The notes under the pieces are model-generated. The model had not been told where the DNA came from. It ran no database searches and was given only the letters and a program-made list of their open reading frames with translations. 64,000 nt of DNA from contig MU401625.1 of the NCBI GenBank assembly GCA_022579005.1, positions 21,123-85,122 on the forward strand, read 5' to 3'. The DNA is from Poronia punctata (taxonomy: Eukaryota; Ascomycota; Sordariomycetes; Xylariales; Xylariaceae). The position numbers and the translations under genes were made by a program. Shown here piece by piece: positions 33,966 to 44,130 of the stretch (positions are counted from its first letter, which is position 1; each line of letters opens with the position of its first letter).

Positions 33966-34694
33966 TCAACGTAGTGCCGCAATTAAAAACATTGCTCCCG
34001 CTATGGTGAAAGACCCCTTTAAGACATCCCCTCCAGCCGTAACAACAGCAGTCGAAGTAGCTTTTGGCGACACAGACGTAGTTTCTGGGATGTTTGACGA
34101 CGTGATACTAGGATCAACATAGTGGGTTGGCCTGGTTGAGCAATCCTCGGCTCCCTCCCCCCCACATCGAAGGGACATCGTAGCGGCAACGGGAGCTACA
34201 TAAGGGCCGCTATCACTGGGATACGTGATGGTAGCTGTTATGGCCTCTGTTGCACAGACACCGACTTCGCAAGTCTCTACTCGCGCTGTGAAGCCGAAGG
34301 GTACGGTTGTAGGACTTGCGAAATGAGGTAGTGAGGATAAGCCGAGGTAAGTTTCTGTAATCGCGTATTTCTGCTCTTGTACTGCGAGCCCAGTGCAGAA
34401 GGCCGGATAGGCGGTGGCAAATGTGCTTAGGACCGTGCAGCTTGGACAGTTGCAGTATAGGCAGGGGGGCATGGTGTATGACACTGATAATGTAACTGGT
34501 GAACCGGGGACGTTGCCAGCTACCGGTACTGGTGGTGGGTTATGGGGTGAGGATGGTTGGCTAATGCCGAATCCAGGTACTGAGGACACCTGGGGAACGC
34601 ATTCTGTTACTGCGAAGGAGGTGTAGGCGAGTCTTTGGGCCCGGGCGTAGATTACGCCCAAGGCGAGCCATGTAAGTAGGGTTCTGTAGGCCAT
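33966..34694 (-). CDS. Small GPI-anchored cell-surface protein
   Basis: Single-exon gene of 242 residues using the ATG at 34694, which begins with a compact signal peptide (MAYRTLLTWLALGVIYARAQ). An ATG at 34745 would add 17 residues in front and is less likely. The mature part is rich in Ser, Thr and Pro with a tight cysteine cluster C-x2-C-x-C-x2-C (CLYCNCPSC) near 83-91, and further cysteines later. The end, a Ser/Thr-rich spacer, small residues and a hydrophobic tail (FTIAGAMFLIAALR), is a typical GPI-attachment signal. It is divergent from the giant Ser/Thr-rich surface protein gene 545 bases away. Function unknown; wall or adhesion role inferred. Confidence 0.82.
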   Translation of the reverse strand: MAYRTLLTWLALGVIYARAQRLAYTSFAVTECVPQVSSVPGFGISQPSSPHNPPPVPVAGNVPGSPVTLSVSYTMPPCLYCNCPSCTVLSTFATAYPAFCTGLAVQEQKYAITETYLGLSSLPHFASPTTVPFGFTARVETCEVGVCATEAITATITYPSDSGPYVAPVAATMSLRCGGEGAEDCSTRPTHYVDPSITSSNIPETTSVSPKATSTAVVTAGGDVLKGSFTIAGAMFLIAALR

Positions 34695-35239
34695 CGAGAG
34701 CGGTGGTCTCGAGATGAACGAGTGTAAGAACGGGGAATATACCATTACTTGAGAAGAAATTGCCTTCCCGGCACCATGATGATGATTCTACAACAGCATA
34801 TGTGGCGTACATATATCTGCCTTCACTGTTCTCGTCAGAGTGGCTTCGACGATCTCAAGACCTAGACCGGTCCCTCCATCGTCATCCTCGACGAAAACAG
34901 CAACCAAGAAGTTGTGGCCAATGTGGCTACCACGCCGACAAACTTGAATTCGTTCCTGGAATGTACCTCTGCTGCCAAATTTGGGTTGTCTCAGTCTCTT
35001 AATATGGAATGGCCCGCTCGGCATGTACCTTACCTACCCCCCAGCTCCCAGCCATTTTGAGGAAAATGTCTCAGATGAAGCTGTGACGTCGTGTAGTATT
35101 TGCTATAATATGCGATCGATGGGTGAGGATGAGTCTTCAACGTAGATAAGATGGAGAGCTGCCATACCCCTTTAGTTCACCATGGTTGGGACACGAAAAG
35201 ACAAACTACGAATTTGGAACTCATGCTCGCTATAACAAC
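34695..35239. promoter_or_regulatory. Shared divergent promoter between two surface-protein genes
   Basis: The 545-bp gap separates the start codons of two divergently transcribed surface-protein genes. No individual factor site is certain. Coordinated expression is inference from the layout. Confidence 0.4.
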
Positions 35240-38200
35240 ATGCAGCTCTATTTGGCCGTCTTAGCCGTCCTTGCCAATGGGCTACATGGGCAGGGCTTAC
35301 GAAGAAACCGGTCACCGTATCATGTTGATCCGGGCTACCAGCAGTACAAGACCTTGCCGGAAGTGAGGTCGGTATGTTATACTTATATGACTACTATTCT
35401 AATCACCCTACCGCCGAGTATCACTACTGTTTCTCAAGGTGAGCAGTTATCTGTTGTCCGCTCGATCGATTTATCGTTCTATGAGATGTGCTCTCGGTGT
35501 ACGGTACCTGTTACTAAGTCGGCATGTAGGAATTGTTGGCCCCCATTATACAACTACCTTGCTCTCAAGTCCTCAACTGGGGCTACCATCACCCCAGAGA
35601 TCCTCGCATGGCTCCCAGGGGCAGGGAGTTGGTCAGGGAAAGACTGCGAGATACTCCTCGACAGGAGCTGTCACGGTCTCTGGTGAAAGATCGTCTGAAA
35701 GGGGTAGAACAAAGGCTACAGGGACAACCACAAGTTCACCATTCACTGTGAAGCCCGGCCGAGTGAAAGGACCGGTAAGTGATACTTCCCATTATAACTA
35801 ACTGGTACAAGAAATAGCAAGTTTGAAGTTTCTCACATACTACCAGATGTTACCCGTCATCCTTGGCATACAAAGAGACAAGTCCCTAGGCACAGACCCA
35901 GAAGCCCTCTCAGACGGGTTCATCACGTTCTCAGAAGTCGATGATCCCTTTGATTGCTCACAAGCCCAAAAGTTCGCCCTTGGAAACGGCGAACTACAGA
36001 CCTTTGGCATGTCTGTATCTGCTGATCCAGATGACCCATATGTAGACATCCGTATTCCTTCTGACGGCATGATTTCCACGAGTGTGGTTGATGCAGATGA
36101 TGGGCTCTTATCCTGGAGGAATCAGTCGTTTTATGGCGGTGCGGCAGGATTTTGCAAGACGAGTGATGGGGGCGTGTTTGCTACCTTTACGGATAGGGGT
36201 GGACCGGATGATTGCGATACTGTCCATCTTCCTGTTTATTATGGTGAGAAACATGCAGACCTTCCCAAGATTGGTATCATACTTACATGCGTCTTTGAAG
36301 CTTTTCACTGCCGGGATGGTATCCTTTCACCAAGTTCAGTTACGAGCGTTGCTGCGAGCGGGATTTCTGCTTCCCAAAGTCTGCTGCAGTCTCGAACGAC
36401 TTTGTATGGGCAGCCTTCTATCACGAGGGGAGTAACGAGCGAGATTGTTACTTCGATTGGGCCTTTCAACTCTATCACTTCTTTAGTTGGGCAGAGTAAC
36501 CCTGCCACAGAGTCCAGTAGTCCGACGACCTTTACTGTTATCTCTCGTTTCCAGAGCAATCAACCTTTGAGCTCCGCCTCAAGTCCGACTCCCAGTAGGA
36601 CCTCGGTTGTCCCCGATCAAAGTATTACAGGCGCGAATCCGCCCATGTTGAGTGGCTTGATACCTGCCGCTTCAACACAGAATGGCGCCACCGCAACTTC
36701 ATCTCAAATTTCCCCGTCCGGAAGTGCACCGCAGTTGACTAGTTCCCCTGCCAGCAGTACTCAATCCGGGCAACAGTCTAGTTCTACTACTAGTGGATTA
36801 CCGTTAGGGAGCTCTTCAGGTTTGCAGAGCCCCATAACGAATGTTGGATCACAGTCAACTCAGTCTTCTTTAGTGGTCACCTCTACACTACCCGCAGCCA
36901 TCAGCAGCTCGCAGAGCATAGCTTCGGACTCGTCAGTATTGTTGATGACAACAAGCTCCGGGACAGCGAATTCAGCAATACCACCGGTTACCTCTCTATC
37001 CAACTCATCTCAGACTACCGGATCGGGCACCGGGGTCCGGATAGAGTCGTCTGCTCCCCGGGCAACCGGAACCGCGTCGTCAACAATTAACACAAGTACT
37101 TCAACAACAACATCATATCAAGGAGATTTCGGGATAGATAGCATCCCTGACTTACCCGGAGGTGGTACGCTTGGTTTCAAGACTACTTCAACGACTAAAA
37201 AAGGCGGTAAACGGACGTCCACAACTACCCCTTTTGTGTTCACACCACCAGAGGTGCGTTTTCCACAGCAAACGCCGAAAACAGCCTCGACCTTGACCCC
37301 TGGAAGTGGTTCTGCGTCTACCACTTCAACTGGTCAACCTAGTCCTCTGTCTGGTAATACTCAGGAAGGCACGTCTTCCCCAAGTGGTACTGTAACGGGT
37401 GTGTCGGAAACCGTGTCGACTGGATCTGTCCAACCTACTACATCTCCGTCTGAAATAGGTGATTCTGAAGAAATCTCGGGTACCAGTTCGCCTATTTCGT
37501 CAAATACGACATCCGAAATCTCTATTCCCCAGGGGAGTGTCACGATTGAGGTGATTGCCACAGTCACTACATCATCGGGCCTAGGCACAATAGGCACTAC
37601 GTCGTCTGCTACTAGCTCTATTTCAGGGTCATCTACCATAGTCCCGAGCAGTTCCATTACAAATACTAGTGTGGAGATATCGACTATCATCACGTCAAGA
37701 GTAGGGGAAGCAGCGACGCAACTGACAAGCCAGTCCTCGTATAATTCCACGACATCGATAATAGAGGCTTCCGGGACTTCCCAACCCACAGGGGTTACGA
37801 CTACGACATCATCACTTTCTTCAACAACTAGTACGATTAGAACTGGCTCGAGCAATAACACTACCTCGGGTTCCGCTTCAAGCCCATCTTCTTCCGCTTC
37901 GTTAGTAGCGTCAACTACAGTGGAAACTCCTACAACGGGAACATCCTCTATAGACTCATCGAATACTGGTTCCACGAGCCGCTCGGCCGCCTCTTCTACA
38001 CTTAACAGCCCGGTCACTCTACAATCTACTGGCTTGGGAGGTCCCACTCCCACTGCCACTCCCACGCTGTCTTCGCCGACAAACTCCGATTCATCCATCC
38101 TTTCATCATCGGCTTCATCTCTATCATCTGATGGTAGCCTTCTGTCAAGTACTTTGGGTAGTAGTTCAACAAATGAAACTATATCACAAGCTACCAGTAG

Positions 38201-39833
38201 TTCTAGTGGATCTACCACCGTCAGAACTACGACAGGTGCCGAGAACACCATCACCTCCGCTAGTAGTTATACATCGTCGGGAACCGTATCTTCAGCAACC
38301 TCTGCTCGTTCGTCAACCTCAAGTCCCACTGGAACAGAGACGGCCACTTTTCCAGTATTCATCCTCTTTCCTTTTCTGCCGGATCCATTTGGGCCGGATC
38401 CATTTGGGACTCCTACCGGATCTAATGGTGTTTCAACAAGTACTTCCAAGTATTCTTTCACTTTTAGGCAGCAAAGTAGCACTTCGGCTACAAGCAGTTC
38501 TGGCGCGACCCCTAATAGTACTGGAGTGCCATCAGGAGTTTCCACTAGTGTATCTAGTGGTACTATTGTGACTGTAGTTGCATCCGTTACCATGTCCGCC
38601 AGCTCAACGACATCTACCATACCCCCGGAGGTACTTACTACTCCAACAGAATCGCCTTCAACCCCAACCTTGAGTACACCGGGCAATGCCACTCCTGTCT
38701 CAGTGACGTCCACGGTTGTTCCATATATTTCCTCTACTAGTAGCACTATTCTTACAACCGCCGCTGTAACAACCACGACACTTTCAACCGGCATGACTGC
38801 CACATCACCATCATCAGGCATATCTACTGGTGCATCTATTGGTGATATAGTCACTCTAATTGTATCCGTTAGCGTGCCCGCCAGCTTAACATCTATCACA
38901 CCTTTAGGGGTTCCTACAATTCTAACAGCATCGTCTTCAACTTCAACCTCGAGTACGCCGGCCAATACCACTCCTATCTCGGTGACGACATCAACTACTG
39001 TGGCAGCGACTTCAACGAGACCTCCTATATCCACAGTTGTTCCGGATATTCCCTCTAGCAGCAGCAGCAGCACTATCCTAACAACTACCGGTAGCCCTCT
39101 AATGCCTACAACACTTTCAACCGGCATGACTGCTACACCACCGAATCCGGTCACTACCGTATTGACCAGCACTTCTACGGCAGTGTCTTCATCAATCACA
39201 GCTCCTGTCGTTCCTCCGCTGTCCACTCCGACTCTTATTCCAGGACCTCCCATTGCCACAACAACTACTGCTGCATCATCTTCGAGTTCTGCAGCAGTGT
39301 CTCCATCAACCACGCCTGCTGTCGCTCCTCAATTGTCTACGTCGACTGTTATTCCAGGACCTCCCGTTACCATAACAATAACTGCGGCATCATCCCTGAT
39401 TTCACCGGTGACCTCTACCTTGTCATCTCCGACCCTGCCCCCGACAGGGGTTCTTTCCCCAGCAATACCTACACCCTCATCCGTAACAACAGCTATGGGA
39501 TATCCCGTAATTCCTCTCCCTGTTTCGCCACCCACGAGTATACTTATCCTAACGCAAGAGCCAACACCAATCATACCATCAACATCAGTTATCACAAATC
39601 CAGTCCAGACACCGCCAGTAGTAAAAACACTCCCACCAGTCCAGTCACCTGCCCCGGGCCCTCCGCAAGCTATATACCCAACAATAGCCTACCCTATAAT
39701 CCCGCTGAATACTCCTCAGCTGCCGACTTCCCCGCTCGTCTCCCCGGTATCTTACCCAGTGGCTCCGTATCAGGTGCAACCCGCACCTACAAGTCCATAC
39801 CGGGGTTATACCGTGTTACCGCTAGGCGGGTGA
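35240..39833 (+). CDS. Giant Ser/Thr-rich secreted surface protein with an N-terminal cysteine-containing domain
   Basis: Three exons, 35240-35438, 35530-35774 and 35847-39833, join to 1476 residues. The ATG at 35240 starts a signal peptide (MQLYLAVLAVLANGLHGQG). Intron 1 (91 nt, GTGAGC..TAG) gives SQGIVGPHYTTT; intron 2 (72 nt, GTAAGT, CTAAC branch) ends at CAG before ATGTTACCC, though an in-frame acceptor 18 bases earlier is possible. Residues about 150-310 (from VILGIQ through the FCK and DDCDTV segments to AFHCRDG) form a domain seen N-terminal in other fungal Ser/Thr-rich wall proteins (I think the DUF7908 type). The remaining 1100 residues are mostly Ser, Thr and Pro, expected to be heavily O-mannosylated. 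A direct repeat of about 95-105 residues occurs twice near 1040-1240, and a 36-residue unit twice near 1262-1333. The Pro-rich end has no GPI signal. Confidence 0.85.
38521..39140 (+). repeat. Diverged intragenic tandem repeat (about 300 bp, two copies)
   Basis: Within the Ser/Thr-rich gene, two successive segments share the order IVT[VL]-[VI]VASV, then [TS]TPTLSTP or STPANTTP, then [VI]SVT, then VVP[YD]I, and both end in TTLSTGMTAT. The second copy carries extra serine codons. Confidence 0.75.
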
Positions 39834-40935
39834 TCGAAACGCACTTTGGCTGTGTCCCCTAATTACACAACGCGGTGTAGGGTTAGGACGGAAGTCCATC
39901 GCACGTAGATGACATATGGGTACCCAACAGCTGAGACGAAACAGCCGCTTGGTACAGGGGCAAAGCGGTTTTTTACTACAGTACAACCCGCCTGCTTCTT
40001 GTACTCAGCTCATGGACCCGGGCCGGAGCATACACGACAGGCCCGGAATCAGATACTGGGGTCCCGGCATTGTCGCCGATAGAGAGGAGTAGGACGTCGT
40101 TTACGTCGTTGCAGTACAATTCGTACTGTTTAGGTGCCGAGGATCAGTTTGCGGAGTTGCGGATAGACAGCCGGTTCTCTGTTGGAGGACGAGAAATGAA
40201 TAGCGCTTCTGTATAATGAGGGCCGAGGTGTGTCAACACGGGAAAATGGTATAACGAATGGCTGGGCGATGAAAACGAAGAGGGGTATAAACCGGATGGT
40301 AAAAGTTTAATTTTGTTCACTTTAGCAGCTAATTATTTTGTATATCGTGCTCTCTACTCATAATACTGGGCTTCAAAGACAATTACTAATCTTAATCAAA
40401 AAGTTGGATATGTAAAAGAAGTTGGTATTTTCATCATGACTTTAAAGTATGTTTCTCTCCCTTGCTGTTTTGCAAGTCAAGGAGGTTCAGTGTTGGGACA
40501 TAGGCGCTGAGACCGCTGTAATTATACTGGTTTTTGAGAAGGGTTAGGCTTCATTTGCCGCCTAGAAAAGATCGCAATTTCTTTATCCGGTCGGCTTGCG
40601 CTGTACCAGACAACAAGTAATATCTTTTCAAACAATATGGTTAAGACGGCTTCCAAAGATTTTCATGTTCTTAATCTGTCATTTTTTTAAAAAAATAATC
40701 GCATGAAGGGTTGCAATTAACGTATGTGTCATAATGGTGGCACCTGCTATTGCTCATCGGTCTTGCCACCTTCTATACCATGATTCCGGCCTAGTCCGGA
40801 TCTCGGAACCTTGAGCGGGGTACGGGTGACCATGCGTCGCCTTGTACAGCATCATCGGATCTGGAATACATCATAATACAAATAGGATAGGCCACCCGAT
40901 TATAGGTCACATATAATAGAAGTCTCCTTGCCACA
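39834..40935. other. Intergenic, locally A+T-rich
   Basis: No gene is supported. The part at about 40300-40720 is visibly more A+T-rich than the surroundings, with long T and A runs (near 40681-40697). Confidence 0.5.
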
Positions 40936-41688
40936 ATGTACGCATGCTTACAAAACGCGGGTTCAAATCACATACGCTATCAAAACATGCCCGAAGCAGC
41001 AAAAGCAGAAGAGGAGCAGCGAATAGCTTCGCTTGTCGAAGCTCAGACTAAAGCCCACCAGCTCTTCGATGATATTGCTAGAGAACTCATAAGACCTGGT
41101 GTGACTGAAAAAGAACTCGGCAAGGAGATATACGACCTGGGTGAACGTAAGCATGGCATCAAGACACACTGGCACAAGCGCGTCGTGCGGAGCGGAGTAA
41201 ACACACTCCAACCGTACGCCGAGAACCCGCCCGACCGTGAGATCCAGGCCGACGATATCCTCTTTGTCGACTTGGGTCCGGTGTTCGAGGCCTGGGAGGC
41301 CGACTTTGGCCGCACATATGTTCTGGGCGATGACCCGGTAAAGAAGAAGCTCCGCGACGATCTGGAAACCACGTGGAAGGCGGTCAAGGCCGAGTTCGAC
41401 GCCGACCCGGAAATGACGGGACACGATCTATATGTTGCTGCCGGCCGCGCTGCCCGAGCTGCGGGGTGGGAGTTCGGCGGGCAGATTGCCGGACACCTAA
41501 TTGGTTCTTTCCCGCATGAGCGCATCCCTAAAGATAGGATAGCACTCTATATCACGGAGGGGAACCACGAGCGAATGAGGACCCTGGGAAAGGACGGACA
41601 TCCGAGACATTGGATCTTGGAGATCCACCTCGTCGACCGTGAGAGACAGATTGGAGGCTTTTACGAACAGCTTCTTACGGTCGACTAA
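40936..41688 (+). CDS. M24 (pita-bread fold) peptidase-like protein
   Basis: Single-exon gene of 250 residues from the ATG at 40936; the ATG at 40987 (MPEAAKAEEEQ) would give 233 residues and is about as likely, since the domain starts after it. The protein is a stand-alone M24 domain as in aminopeptidase P or creatinase relatives. Candidate metal ligands are the two Asp in FVDLGPVFEAWEADFG, the His in IAGHLIG and the Glu in ILEIHLVD, followed by the late Glu in YEQLL. The motif HWHKR precedes them. Compared with true aminopeptidase P it lacks the N-terminal creatinase domain. Peptidase activity is likely but unproven. Cytosolic by absence of targeting signals. Confidence 0.88.
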   Translation: MYACLQNAGSNHIRYQNMPEAAKAEEEQRIASLVEAQTKAHQLFDDIARELIRPGVTEKELGKEIYDLGERKHGIKTHWHKRVVRSGVNTLQPYAENPPDREIQADDILFVDLGPVFEAWEADFGRTYVLGDDPVKKKLRDDLETTWKAVKAEFDADPEMTGHDLYVAAGRAARAAGWEFGGQIAGHLIGSFPHERIPKDRIALYITEGNHERMRTLGKDGHPRHWILEIHLVDRERQIGGFYEQLLTVD

Positions 41689-42616
41689 CTAGTAACGATG
41701 CGGGTTACTATGGTATTCCTTACCTGGAACAGATTGTATCACATACCTAAATATTACAGTTACGGCGTTACCTCGAGTGAGCTAGGTTAGGCGAGTTGAA
41801 CGCGGCATTGCGTGGCATTGCGTGGCAGGGTAACATATCTAACGGACACATATTGAAACAGAAGACTGTGAAGCCTAGCTTACATACCTCACTCAGCTTT
41901 TATGATTGCCAGTTGCTTGGCTAGACAGGCCTGACACTTTCCCCTGGATCTTATCAGGTGCTACTATCTATCTAATACGAGTACGGCGATATGGAGAAAC
42001 TCATATACATAGTACCTGGAAAACAAACATGAAGGACAGAAACTTTGCAGATGATACTTACAAAACACATCACTCGTCCGTGGCAATAATGGATTATAAA
42101 TCTCTTAGGTACTTTCTTGTTTACTCATTACATATAAGCAGGTGCTCAGCAGGAGGCGATGTAACCTCCTCATCAGGCAAAAGGTGCTCCTCATCAGGTA
42201 AAAGGTGCCCCTTATCAGGTAAAAGGTGTTGAAGACGTATGATGTCGTGATTATGCTGTCGTATTACCTCGACCGACCGAAAATAGAATTCGCCAGGCGC
42301 ACTGCGGGGAAGGTTCTTGCCGTACCAGAATGCTATAGCGGCCATCACTCACCTCAGCAGCAAGACAACTGTATTATTAAGAAATGCCTATTATTAATGC
42401 ACCAAAACACTGAAGTCCGCCAATGATCCCCGAACTCTGACCGAAGCTGTGATTCTGATAATTTTCCATCATCTATTTAAGACAATGTCGACTCCCAACT
42501 TCCCAGGTAGTCATCATAGTAACTTATCATACTTGCCAATTACTTTGCCCCTACCTCAAGACATTTAAATTTCACCAGTTCTTGAATTCCGTTCCTTTGG
42601 CACCGAAAGGACCATC
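41689..42616. other. Intergenic with short minisatellite
   Basis: Promoter space of the SDR-like gene. A short repeat GCGTGGCATT/GCATTGCGTGGCA is near 41808-41826 and a 21-bp minisatellite is listed separately. No gene is supported. Confidence 0.5.
42168..42230. repeat. 21-bp minisatellite, three copies
   Basis: Three adjacent units of 21 bp with consensus CCTCATCAGGTAAAAGGTGC (final base variable) differ by one to three bases. On the minus strand one frame encodes HLLPDEE-like heptapeptides, but no gene is supported there. Confidence 0.9.
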
Positions 42617-43909
42617 ATGTCCAAGTTCTTCGCAGTTATCATCGGAGCAGGTGGAGGCACAGGTAAGCCCTGAACAGAAGCACCCGCAGCACACCTTTGC
42701 GCTATTTACCCTGTAAATCAGCTGTTACACGGGCCCACTTTATCACTAGACTGGACTGGGTTCGACTCCTGAATGATCAATTAACTTATGCCCTCGTCTC
42801 ATCTCAATGTCAAATGGACTTCGACAGTGCTGGTATACTAACATAATTACCCTAAAGGTGGTGCCGTTGCTGCGCGGTTCTCCAAGGCATACCCCGTTGT
42901 CCTCCTCGCTCGAACTCCCGCGACGTATGAGAGCAGCGTAAAGGCCATCAACGATGCGGGCGGCAAGGCAATCGGCATCAGCGCCGACGCCAACAGCCGG
43001 GCCTCGATAGATGCTGCTTTCGAAACCATCGCAAAAGAGTTGCCTGATCATAAGCTGGCGGCTGCTATTTACAATGCTTCTGGTGGTTTGGCCCCTACGC
43101 CGTTTGCCGAGATCGATCCTCAGACGCTGGAGACGAGCATCGATGTGAACATGTAAGTGTCTTTCTCCTGTCCCCCCTTTTCCTCCTTTTGCTCCTGTCA
43201 CGTTTCTGGGAATATTCTGGGCAAGGTGGAATAAAAAAAGATGCCACGCGGCAAAAAGCAAAAGTCATGTCCTCGGTGAGGCTCGAACTCACGACCTTTG
43301 GATTGCCCAATCTTGGATTGAATCATACGAATATGAGACCAACGCTCTAGCCAACTGAGCCACGAAGACTTGTGATATGCTTCTGCCATGGAAAAAGCAA
43401 AGTAATGTGCTAACGCAACGAATTCAACAGTCGAGGCTTCTTCAATTTTGCACAGAAGACCCTTCCCCTGCTTGAAGATGCTGTGAGCACCTCGCCTAAC
43501 CCGCCCTCGCTCATCGTCACGGGCGCCACGGGGTCAGTGAGGGGGACGGCACGCTTCGCCACCTTCGCAGCCGGTAAGTGGGCTAAACGCGGTCTGGCAC
43601 AATCTATTGCCCGCGAGTACGCACCCAAGGGCGTGCACGTGGCCCATGCCGTCATCGATGGAATCATCACGGGCCCTAGGACAGAGCATCTCACCCACGC
43701 CAATGGTGGTGCCCCCGATGGGAAGATCAGTGCTGATTCGGTATGTCTGCCCTTTCCCTTCCCCTTTACATACGTGAGAAGTGAGAGAGGAAAAATGGTA
43801 TTAATGTTTACTGTTCTAGATTGCGGAGACATATTGGAGCTTGCATACCCAACATCGCTCAGGATTCACCTGGGAGGTTGATATCCGTCCCTATGTTGAA
43901 AAATGGTAA
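42617..43909 (+). CDS. Short-chain dehydrogenase-like protein with atypical active site
   Basis: Four exons, 42617-42662, 42858-43152, 43431-43740 and 43820-43909, give 246 residues with all splice phases consistent. The first exon is MSKFFAVIIGAGGGT, the NAD(P) glycine-rich turn, completed after the intron by GGAVAARF. NASGG near 91-95 matches the SDR NAG motif. The active-site Tyr is replaced: where YxxxK is expected the protein has Phe159-Ala-Ala-Gly-Lys163. The ending, AETYWSLHTQHRSGFTWEVD and YVEKW, is shared by a fungal SDR-like group with the same substitution as I recall, so this is a family trait and not decay. Catalysis by the normal mechanism is doubtful. Intron 2 (278 nt) carries a tRNA-Met gene on the opposite strand. 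Confidence 0.9.
43268..43369 (-). tRNA. tRNA-Met (elongator, anticodon CAU) with intron, nested in an SDR intron
   Basis: On the minus strand acceptor arms GTCTTCG and CGAGGAC pair over seven positions. D arm TGGCTCAGTTGG..GAGC, T arm GTGAG-TTCGAGC-CTCAC and anticodon stem TTGG/CCAA are clear; the loop reads C-T-C-A-T-A, so the anticodon is CAT. The U-U at 31-39 is normal for elongator tRNA-Met of fungi. A 28-nt intron (about 43304-43331) follows position 37. The lack of the initiator-specific features marks it as the elongator form. The gene lies inside intron 2 of the plus-strand SDR-like gene. Confidence 0.92.
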
Positions 43910-44130
43910 AAGGGAAGCTGTGAAAGTGAGGGGATGTGATTCATAACACTGTACAAGAAGTTTGGCCCTTTACAGGGCATTATTTATTAAGCAGTCATGA
44001 CGATCTCTGTGTTGCCTAACTGTTGACTGTTATCCAAGAACACCCCAGTGACTGAGCAAATTCGAGCTTATCCAAGACCGCCGAATAACGAACGATAAAG
44101 TGAAAAAAATGTCCTATGCCGGCCCGCCAC

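Noticed and set aside
37361..38254. Long minus-strand frames (297 and 348 codons) inside the Ser/Thr-rich gene
   Set aside because: They are Val/Asp/Glu-rich shadows of TCN/ACN codons read on the opposite strand.
42121..42348. 75-codon minus-strand frame over the minisatellite
   Set aside because: The heptapeptide repeat comes from the 21-bp minisatellite; no other evidence of a gene.
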